The notes under the pieces: generated by a model
The model's input: the letters and a program-made list of their open reading frames with translations, nothing else
Told to the model about the DNA's origin: nothing
Databases searched by the model: none
Part shown: positions 1 through 5,543 of the stretch, in pieces
Position numbering within the stretch: position 1 is the stretch's first letter
Layout of the letters: each line of letters opens with the position of its first letter
NCBI GenBank assembly: GCA_946482615.1
Contig: CAMLSF010000111.1
Coordinates: 1 to 12,467, forward strand
Direction: 5' to 3'
DNA: 12,467 nt
Origin: an uncultured Chromatiaceae bacterium
GTDB lineage: Bacteria > Pseudomonadota > Gammaproteobacteria > Enterobacterales > Alteromonadaceae
Translations under genes and position numbers: made by a program

Positions 1-1355
1 ACTGTCACCGACAACTGCCAGAAACTGGTAATAGTGCCTTTCATCGCGGCAGGCGCCTGACTATAGGCAAACTCTAAACCTGTGGCTGATACCAATACCT
101 CACCAAAAGTCAGCAGTGCATAAGGCAACACCTGCCAGACTATCGACATCACAGTGCCACCGTCCATCGCCAGTTGCACTGAACCAATCACAATCCAGCT
201 TAAACCGGCAAAAGCAATACCAGCGCCCATACGACGCAAAGCGGTAATACGCACCCCACAACGCTCTAACAGCGGATACAAGACGATATGGTTAAAAGGG
301 ATCAGCAACATCACCAACAGCGGGTTTAACGCCTGCATCATGGCGGGTTCAAACCAGTCAGGCTTGCTCATGTCATTGGCCTGTAAAATCCAGGTCGAAG
401 CTTTTTGATCAAACAAAGACCAGAACGGAGTCACTAAAGCAAACAGGATCAGAATACGCAAGACGGAGCGCACACCATCGACGGCGACATCAGGGTGTAC
501 ACCACGTGCCCTTTCCAGTTGGATAGCGGCACCTGCGCCACCAAAGCCCATCAGCAGCACTAAAGCTAAACAAAAAGCAGCGACAAAACCTAAAGTGGCG
601 GTTTGGCTTAAGCTAAACAGCGCTAAGGCAACACCTACTAAAGCCAGATATAAACCGCCATTGGTTTTGCCCGATTCTTTGGCTAATAACGCAGTTTTTA
701 CCACTTTTAAAAAGCTATGCGGATCTTTAGGTTCTGGCGCTACATGCACATACCGCTTACGACCTAACCAGAAAAACAAGGTCGCCAGCGCCATCAGCAC
801 ACCAGGAATACCAAAAGCCACTGCAGGGCCAAAATGTTTCAGGGTCAATGGCATTAATAAAGAAGCGAAAAAGGAGCCGAAGTTAATAGTGAAATAAAAG
901 ATATCAAAAGCTTTTTGCGCAAGCGCCTTATTACTCTGGTCAAACTGATCGCCCATAAAAGCCGACACCAGAGGTTTAATCCCCCCCGACCCCAGCGCTA
1001 TCAGAAACAAGCCGGTATAAAAGCCTTCTTTACTGGTTTCAAACAAGGCCAAAAAGGCATGGCCAATCACATAAACAATGCTCAGCCACAAAATAGTGTT
1101 GTATTTGCCAAGATAACGGTCTGCTAACCAGCCGCCTAATAAAGGGAAAAAGTACACCCCTATCACAAAGGAATGAAACACGTCTTTGGCTTCACCCGCT
1201 CTTAAATGCTCTGGCACAGCGAGCAACAAAGCCGTCATTAAAAATGGCGTTAAAATATTGCGCATACCGTAGAAGCTGAAGCGCTCACAGGCTTCACTGG
1301 CAATAATGTAAGGTATTTGCCGTGGCCAACGGGCCTGCTTTACATCTGTGGACAT
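1..1355 (-). CDS. POT/PTR2 family proton-coupled oligopeptide transporter (C-terminus cut by window edge)
   Basis: Inner-membrane symporter that imports di- and tripeptides with protons. The frame is open from ATG at 1355 to the left edge, about 451 codons. The family is usually near 500 residues, so roughly the last 50 are missing. Visible family marks are the TM1 motif ExxERF (Glu21, Glu24, Arg25) followed by FYGMRN, the GSGGIKP segment carrying the conserved TM4 lysine, a PTR2-like FYFTINFGS segment, and late in the protein LTFGEVLVSATGLEFAYSQAP, with its conserved TM10 glutamate, then GTITSFWQL. Many hydrophobic segments fit a 12-14 TM carrier. The start has AGAGGA 6-7 nt upstream. It is transcribed away from the tRNA operon, and I found no convincing promoter in the 180 bases upstream. 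Family assignment is firm. Substrate preference, and whether it is dtpA-, dtpB- or dtpD-like, cannot be decided. Confidence 0.93.
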   Translation of the reverse strand, partial: MSTDVKQARWPRQIPYIIASEACERFSFYGMRNILTPFLMTALLLAVPEHLRAGEAKDVFHSFVIGVYFFPLLGGWLADRYLGKYNTILWLSIVYVIGHAFLALFETSKEGFYTGLFLIALGSGGIKPLVSAFMGDQFDQSNKALAQKAFDIFYFTINFGSFFASLLMPLTLKHFGPAVAFGIPGVLMALATLFFWLGRKRYVHVAPEPKDPHSFLKVVKTALLAKESGKTNGGLYLALVGVALALFSLSQTATLGFVAAFCLALVLLMGFGGAGAAIQLERARGVHPDVAVDGVRSVLRILILFALVTPFWSLFDQKASTWILQANDMSKPDWFEPAMMQALNPLLVMLLIPFNHIVLYPLLERCGVRITALRRMGAGIAFAGLSWIVIGSVQLAMDGGTVMSIVWQVLPYALLTFGEVLVSATGLEFAYSQAPAAMKGTITSFWQLSVT

Positions 1356-1535
1356 GGGTATTCCTCTGACTTGCTCTTTGTCTGTGGAGCTTTTTTTAAG
1401 TTTTAATTGCATGCCGATACTACCGGAAAAGCCAGACAAACCCAAACCAGAGGGAAAAAACTGCTTGCTGTTGCATCAACTTGCATAGAAAATCAGCAAA
1501 CAAACCGAATAGATAAAGATGTGGCAAAAAAACGG

Positions 1536-1564
1536 TTGACGCAAAAAAGCCTGATGAGCATAAT
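1536..1564 (+). promoter_or_regulatory. Sigma-70 promoter of the tRNA operon
   Basis: A -35 box TTGACG (1536-1541) and a -10 box CATAAT (1559-1564) are separated by exactly 17 bases, each one mismatch from consensus. The bases after the -10 (ACGCGCC) are GC-rich, as in the discriminators of stable-RNA promoters under stringent control. Transcription should start near 1571, leaving a leader of about 28 nt before tRNA-Met. Box matches are seen directly; stringent control is inference from known rRNA/tRNA promoters. Confidence 0.8.
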
Positions 1565-1598
1565 ACGCGCCACTTGCTTAGGACAACTAAGACACAGT

Positions 1599-1675
1599 GG
1601 CTACATAGCTCAGCTGGTTAGAGCACAGCACTCATAATGCTGGGGTCGCAGGTTCGATTCCCGCTGTAGCCACCA
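1599..1675 (+). tRNA. metT: tRNA-Met (CAU), elongator
   Basis: A 77-nt cloverleaf including an encoded CCA. The acceptor stem GGCTACA pairs with TGTAGCC, followed by discriminator A. The anticodon CAT is at 1633-1635 in a CTCATAA loop, and the T-arm has the usual GGTTCGATTCC. The acceptor is fully paired at position 1-72, unlike initiator tRNA, and the sequence closely resembles E. coli metT, so this is elongator Met. It is the first gene of a four-tRNA operon. Confidence 0.97.
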
Positions 1676-1698
1676 CTTAATTTGTTCGTCCAGTGTTA

Positions 1699-1783
1699 GC
1701 GGAAGTGGCGAAATTGGTAGACGCACTGGATTTAGGTTCCAGCGCCGCGAGGCGTAAGAGTTCGAGTCTCTTCTTCCGCACCA
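1699..1783 (+). tRNA. leuW: tRNA-Leu (UAG)
   Basis: An 85-nt class II tRNA with a long variable arm and encoded CCA. Acceptor GCGGAAG pairs with CTTCCGC. The anticodon stem CTGGA/TCCAG encloses loop TTTAGGT, giving anticodon TAG at 1733-1735. It reads CUN leucine codons. Sequence, length and place after tRNA-Met match E. coli leuW. The gap to tRNA-Met is 23 nt. Confidence 0.97.
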
Positions 1784-1810
1784 AGCAAGTAAGAATTCTG
1801 CAGTTTCTGC

Positions 1811-1885
1811 AGGGGTATAGCCAAGCGGTAAGGCAGCGGGTTTTGATCCCGCCATTCTGGGGTTCGAATCCCTGTACCCCTGCCA
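1811..1885 (+). tRNA. tRNA-Gln (UUG), copy 1
   Basis: A 75-nt tRNA with encoded CCA. Acceptor AGGGGTA pairs with TACCCCT, then discriminator G. The anticodon stem GCGGG/CCCGC encloses loop TTTTGAT, with anticodon TTG at 1843-1845. It decodes CAA, and CAG by wobble. It corresponds to a gln gene of the E. coli metT-leuW-glnU-glnW operon and is identical in sequence to copy 2. Confidence 0.97.
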
Positions 1886-1901
1886 TTTAATTGAAGTGGC
1901 A

Positions 1902-1921
1902 GTGTAATCATCACATTACAC
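1902..1921 (+). other. Hairpin in the spacer between the two tRNA-Gln genes
   Basis: GTGTAAT (1902-1908) and ATTACAC (1915-1921) form a perfect 7-bp stem with a 6-base loop. There is no T-tract, so it is not an intrinsic terminator. In the transcript it would sit between the two tRNA-Gln precursors and might affect RNase processing. The pairing is seen; the role is a guess. Confidence 0.4.
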
Positions 1922-1944
1922 AAATTTAGTCACGACAGTTCTGC

Positions 1945-2019
1945 AGGGGTATAGCCAAGCGGTAAGGCAGCGGGTTTTGATCCCGCCATTCTGGGGTTCG
2001 AATCCCTGTACCCCTGCCA
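1945..2019 (+). tRNA. tRNA-Gln (UUG), copy 2
   Basis: A 75-nt tRNA identical to the copy at 1811-1885 and sharing six upstream bases and one downstream base with it, so the identical block is about 82 bases at an offset of 134. The anticodon is TTG and CCA is encoded. It is the last gene of the operon, nine bases before the terminator stem. The pattern indicates tandem duplication or recent gene conversion. Confidence 0.97.
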
Positions 2020-2027
2020 TAAATTGG

Positions 2028-2058
2028 AACCCAGCTTCGGCTGGGTTTTTTCTTTTTT
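2028..2058 (+). terminator. Intrinsic terminator of the tRNA operon
   Basis: AACCCAGC pairs with GCTGGGTT around a stable TTCG tetraloop (2036-2039), followed by a T-rich run to 2058 broken by a single C. This is a textbook Rho-independent terminator reading on the plus strand. It ends the tRNA unit before the oppositely oriented TPR gene. Confidence 0.92.
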
Positions 2059-2096
2059 GTGGTTTTCATATCCCTTTGTGTCAGGCATGCAGAAGC

Positions 2097-2121
2097 GCAG
2101 AGCTTTCGCTAAAAGCTCTGC
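2097..2121 (-). terminator. Perfect hairpin downstream of the TPR gene; possible weak terminator
   Basis: GCAGAGCTTT (2097-2106) pairs perfectly with AAAGCTCTGC (2112-2121) around a 5-base loop, beginning 7 bases past the stop codon of the minus-strand TPR gene. Neither strand has a T-tract after the stem, so intrinsic termination would be weak. It may act with Rho or protect the mRNA 3' end. Without it, minus-strand transcription would continue antisense into the tRNA operon. Confidence 0.5.
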
Positions 2122-2128
2122 AAATGGC

Positions 2129-4261
2129 CTAAGCCCTTTTTAGCCTTTTGATCCCAAACCATCCTATAACACCAACCCCAGCCAGTAATAACGTCCATAG
2201 CAGCCACTTAAAAGGCCGTAACTTTTGCCTGAGCTTAAGTTCAACGTTCTGGTGCTGTCGCTGTTTAGCCGCCACAAAATCCGGTTCAGGGCAGGACTGG
2301 CCAAACTCAGCCCCCCAGCTGACATAAGGCCCTTGGTGCAGATACTGCTGATAATACTCCCGGGCCAGTTCTGGTTGGCGCAGTAACAGCCATTTTGTCG
2401 AATGGCACAAAGTAGCAGCAAAAGCCTGACTGTTTTGTGGTACCAGCTCCGCAGATTTTGCGACCAGTTCAGCCGCCAGTTGCCGGTAGTGGAATCTGTT
2501 GCTGTAGATGGAAGTTGAACTGCTTAAGCGCTGTAATTCAGCCGCAGGCAAAACCTGTGTATTCTCATCATCCTGGTAAGGCTCGTACTGACCATAAAAC
2601 ACCTGATAGTCCGGCGCCAGTTCAAAGCCCATTAACTCCAGGCCATGCTCTCTGGCTAACTTTGCCTGTTCAAACAAGGCCTGAGCTTTGGCGATGTCCG
2701 TCCAACTGCTTGCGGCTTTTTCTGCATGCTCCTGATAACGCTTTGCCAGTTGCTTTAATTCAGGGTCAATAAAATAAGCCTGAGCCTGTTGATATTCGCC
2801 GGCACGCATCAGTCGTCTGGCGGTTAACTGATGCAATAACACTTCGACTTCTGTATCACCAAAATAATGCCACTGTGTTTTTTCCGGTATTGTGGTGACA
2901 GGATGCAAAGCCACAAAACTTTTCAGCTCATCCAGCGTCAAAACCCGCTCTGCAATATAAGCCGTATCTTGCCAGTACTCAGAGCCTGCTGCGGTCAGCA
3001 AAGAGACAGCCTGCAGATAATCGCCACGGCTTAATTCCAGAATGCCGTGTTCTGCCTGAACACGACAATAGTGCTGCGCCTGTAATTCCGCCACCGAGGG
3101 TTTCGTATAAGGGCTTTGCTGTGCCGGTAAAGTGCCGGCCTGCGCAGGCACAGTGGAAAAAGCCTGACTGGCTTTGGCATAAAACTCTGCGGCTTTGGAG
3201 CTATCCCCTGCTTTTAACGCCATTTTTGCCTGCAGCCACCAGGCCTGAGGACTTTGATCCATATGAGGTAATAACTGCTGTACCAAAGCAAACTGGCCCT
3301 GCTGATAAGCCACTGTGGCAAGTTGAGTCGCATTTTTCAGTTGAATGTCCGGCAGTTGATTTAGCACCGCCAATAATAGCTCCAATTGCTCTGGCTGCAG
3401 ATAACTTAAAGCGCTGAACTGCGTCATCAGATAACGGCTTAATAAAGCAGCCACTGCAGGACTTTGTACTAAAGGTATTAATTGCTGCTCCGGCATAGCG
3501 GCCAGTTCTTTACTCAACAGCACTAATGAAGCGCGGCCACTTTCACTCCAGCGGCTTTGCGCTGCATACAAACCTATAGAACCTGCCCAGTCGCCTTGTT
3601 GTTTAGCCAGTTTGGCCTGTTCACCTAAACTTGCCACAGCCAACTGCAAAGGATCAGCCAATCCAGCTGCGACTTCTTGTTGTAACTGGTTATATAAAGC
3701 CTGGGCTTCAGTATTTTGGTTCTGATCATTTTGTTTTACCAGGGCGCGACTCAGTGAATACAAAGCCCAACTGCGCCTTTGCTGCTGTTGCTCTAAAGGT
3801 AAAGCCAGCACCTGGCGAAATAAATGGATGGCCTGCGGATAGTCTTGTTGCGCAAAAGCTACAGCAGCTGCCGTATAAAAACGCAATTCAGCAGGTAAAG
3901 CTTCACCCACAGACAAAGCCTGCTGCACTGTGCTGCTTTGCCTCATCTGCCGGACTATCATTGCCTGATCGCTGCTTAACAACTGCTGCTCAGCTTGTTC
4001 TGTGGCCCTGACCCAGCGCTCATTCTGATAATCGTAGGAGTCTTCAAATACAACAGCGTCTGCTTTGGTTAATACCGCAGAAAGATCAGGTACTACAGAG
4101 GCCAACGCCTGCACTTCCACTAAAAACACCGGTTCAGGCAGTACAGCAAAAGTCTGGGCTCTGTCCGAACTCAGCATCATTGGAAAGTCTGGTCCGCAGG
4201 CCAGGGCGCTGCCAGCTAACGTCATGCTGCTCAGCAGTAAGGCTTTGTTCATTTTCAGCAT
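2129..4261 (-). CDS. Exported TPR-like repeat protein, CGPDFP-type, with C-terminal membrane anchor; function unknown
   Basis: I do not recognise a characterised homolog for this 710-residue protein. Residues 1-21 form a Sec signal peptide ending SALA, after which the mature protein starts CGPDFP. Cys22 fits a relaxed lipobox, so it could be a lipoprotein or be cut by signal peptidase I. The body is Gln-, Leu- and Ala-rich and almost all helical. Segments such as AWWLQAKMALKAGDSSKAAEFYAKASQAF and ELSRGDYLQAVSLLTAAG look like TPR hairpins, suggesting a protein-binding scaffold. Residues 686-704 are a single hydrophobic segment followed by KRLKRA, so most of the protein should be periplasmic with a short cytoplasmic tail. 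AAAGGATGA lies 4-11 nt before the ATG at 4261, favouring it over Met4. The gene starts 4 nt after the stop of the DUF3142-like lipoprotein gene, whose stop codon lies inside this ribosome site, so the two are translationally coupled and probably work together. Confidence 0.85.
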   Translation of the reverse strand: MLKMNKALLLSSMTLAGSALACGPDFPMMLSSDRAQTFAVLPEPVFLVEVQALASVVPDLSAVLTKADAVVFEDSYDYQNERWVRATEQAEQQLLSSDQAMIVRQMRQSSTVQQALSVGEALPAELRFYTAAAVAFAQQDYPQAIHLFRQVLALPLEQQQQRRSWALYSLSRALVKQNDQNQNTEAQALYNQLQQEVAAGLADPLQLAVASLGEQAKLAKQQGDWAGSIGLYAAQSRWSESGRASLVLLSKELAAMPEQQLIPLVQSPAVAALLSRYLMTQFSALSYLQPEQLELLLAVLNQLPDIQLKNATQLATVAYQQGQFALVQQLLPHMDQSPQAWWLQAKMALKAGDSSKAAEFYAKASQAFSTVPAQAGTLPAQQSPYTKPSVAELQAQHYCRVQAEHGILELSRGDYLQAVSLLTAAGSEYWQDTAYIAERVLTLDELKSFVALHPVTTIPEKTQWHYFGDTEVEVLLHQLTARRLMRAGEYQQAQAYFIDPELKQLAKRYQEHAEKAASSWTDIAKAQALFEQAKLAREHGLELMGFELAPDYQVFYGQYEPYQDDENTQVLPAAELQRLSSSTSIYSNRFHYRQLAAELVAKSAELVPQNSQAFAATLCHSTKWLLLRQPELAREYYQQYLHQGPYVSWGAEFGQSCPEPDFVAAKQRQHQNVELKLRQKLRPFKWLLWTLLLAGVGVIGWFGIKRLKRA

Positions 4262-4265
4262 AAAA

Positions 4266-5471
4266 TCATCCTTTAACTGCGGAAAGAGTTAAGTTTTGAC
4301 ATGTGGCCCACCCCAACACCAGGCGTTGCCCGGGTTGCAGCACAGCTTCAGCTTTGCGTAAAACAAACTGCAGCTGATTTTTGTCTTTCGGAAAGTTGAA
4401 CTGATAGCCTGATACGCCGTCCGCAGCGCTGCATAACACACCGGACAAGTTGATTTGGGCAGGTAAGGGTGCAGCGATAAAACCATGGTTTTCTGCCACA
4501 AGTTCAAAGTGAGGCGCTTTATCCTGCACACTTATCTTTAAATCAGCGGCCAGAGCTTTGCCCGAACTCACAGCCTGCAACTGAGCGTAAGACCAACTGC
4601 GTTTATCCGATGGCAAAGGCAAACGAAACCAGGCCAGCCCCTGCAACAATGGCCAGTTTTGTTGTTTTAACCACAGACTAAAATCCTGCACTTGCTGAGC
4701 ATCCAGCCACAATTCGTGTCGTTCGCTTTGACTTTGCAATGGCTGTTCACTTTCAACCAGCCAGCCGTCATCTTGCTTCAGCAAGGCCGAATGATAGGAA
4801 GGTACAGCAATGTAAAATGGCTTCTGTGCCTGTGCTGCTAATAGTTGCGCCCAGCTTTTGGCAAGTTCAGCCTGAAATATACCTTGTTGTGGTGACAATA
4901 CAGAATGCACTTGTAAGGTCAGTTGATCGGTTTGTTGTTGCAACTCAGACCAACCCGCTTTACCTAACCAGTCCGGTAAAGCAGTAATGCTCAGCGGCAG
5001 TGATGCTGGTAACAGCTGACGTAATTCTTTTATCCAGAAAGCATAAGCGCCAAGCTGGCTGCTGGCACAGTCATAATCCAACTCCAGTTGAGTCACCTTC
5101 ACCCCTTGCTGTTGCCACAAGTGCAGCAGCGCCAGTAGTTTTTGTTGCAACACAGTTGTTGGTAAATGTCTGAGCTGCCCATCAAGCCGCACTACCAGCT
5201 GTACAGACCGTCCATCCGCAGCCAGCAGCGATAAATCAACTTTCGCCTGAGTCCAGACAGGACCGGTTCTGGTCTGATGCAGCTGCAAGGCCAATACCCT
5301 GAGTGCTGTGAAATCTGTTTTGCTTTGCGCCAAAGCTTGCACATGCTCTGCAGTCCACATTCGCTGCCAGATATAAATATGCTGGCTAAAAGTGGAGCTG
5401 GCTTGTGGTGTACAAGCGCTCAACAAACAAAGACTGAACAACAGAATGATAAGTTTGGACTGAAGCTTCAA
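4266..5471 (-). CDS. DUF3142-like outer-membrane lipoprotein (TTG start)
   Basis: A 401-residue lipoprotein of unknown function. Residues 1-20 are a signal peptide ending in the strong lipobox LLSAC (Cys20). The next residues are TPQ, with no Asp at +2, so outer-membrane sorting is expected. After it, HIYIWQRMW (31-39) and LELDYDCASSQL (129-140) resemble the DUF3142 family, whose members look like TIM-barrel, glycosidase-like proteins. The acidic pair Asp132/Asp134 sits where a catalytic or metal site could be. The family call is from memory of the motifs and is moderately sure. The codon at 5471 is TTG; the in-frame stop TAA lies only three codons upstream and no ATG or GTG offers a start that keeps the signal peptide. 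No clear Shine-Dalgarno precedes it. The gene lies 72 nt after the M16 pair, with a hairpin between, and is coupled to the TPR gene that follows. Confidence 0.82.
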   Translation of the reverse strand: MKLQSKLIILLFSLCLLSACTPQASSTFSQHIYIWQRMWTAEHVQALAQSKTDFTALRVLALQLHQTRTGPVWTQAKVDLSLLAADGRSVQLVVRLDGQLRHLPTTVLQQKLLALLHLWQQQGVKVTQLELDYDCASSQLGAYAFWIKELRQLLPASLPLSITALPDWLGKAGWSELQQQTDQLTLQVHSVLSPQQGIFQAELAKSWAQLLAAQAQKPFYIAVPSYHSALLKQDDGWLVESEQPLQSQSERHELWLDAQQVQDFSLWLKQQNWPLLQGLAWFRLPLPSDKRSWSYAQLQAVSSGKALAADLKISVQDKAPHFELVAENHGFIAAPLPAQINLSGVLCSAADGVSGYQFNFPKDKNQLQFVLRKAEAVLQPGQRLVLGWATCQNLTLSAVKG

Positions 5472-5510
5472 ACGATGTACTTATCTAAAGAGGCGATGAG
5501 GTCAGTATAA

Positions 5511-5532
5511 GGCCCTGCATTGTTGCAGGGCC
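5511..5532 (-). terminator. Intercistronic hairpin after the M16 pair; possible terminator or mRNA stabiliser
   Basis: GGCCCTGCA (5511-5519) and TGCAGGGCC (5524-5532) form a perfect 9-bp GC-rich stem with a 4-base loop. It starts 11 bases past the stop codon of the second M16 gene. On the minus strand only TTAT follows, so it is a poor intrinsic terminator. It could still separate expression of the M16 pair from the DUF3142/TPR pair by partial termination or by blocking 3' exonucleases. Confidence 0.6.
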
Positions 5533-5543
5533 ATAGCTTTTGC

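Noticed and set aside
154..1127. Three plus-strand open frames (154-408, 595-897, 915-1127)
   Set aside because: They are shadows antisense to the POT transporter, whose frame runs unbroken to the window edge and shows clear family motifs. None has a ribosome site or recognisable protein sequence.
1356..1500. Promoter for the POT gene, and TTGCAT repeats at 1471-1476 and 1481-1486
   Set aside because: The best minus-strand pair (TTGGGT, 17 bases, TAGTAT) is weak, and two or three short direct repeats are too little to call an operator.
1407..1923. Open frames over the tRNA region on both strands
   Set aside because: They run through tRNA genes with complete cloverleaves. Their translations are products of tRNA sequence and look like common mis-annotations.
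1599..2019. tRNA genes as an integration site for a mobile element
   Set aside because: There is no integrase, no partial tRNA 3'-end copy and no foreign-looking flank. Both Gln copies are complete genes inside one operon.
2437..4011. Plus-strand open frames opposite the TPR gene (2437-2772, 3121-3417, 3631-4011)
   Set aside because: They are antisense shadows of a 710-codon gene with signal peptide, ribosome site and membrane anchor, and have no features of their own.
2129..4261. GlyGly-CTERM or similar sorting signal at the C-terminus of the TPR protein
   Set aside because: The hydrophobic tail and basic end are present, but the Gly-rich motif before the membrane segment is missing, so a plain TM anchor is the simpler reading.
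5503..5508. TATACT on the minus strand as a -10 box for the DUF3142 gene
   Set aside because: No -35 box lies at a workable distance, because that stretch is the arm of the 5511-5532 hairpin.
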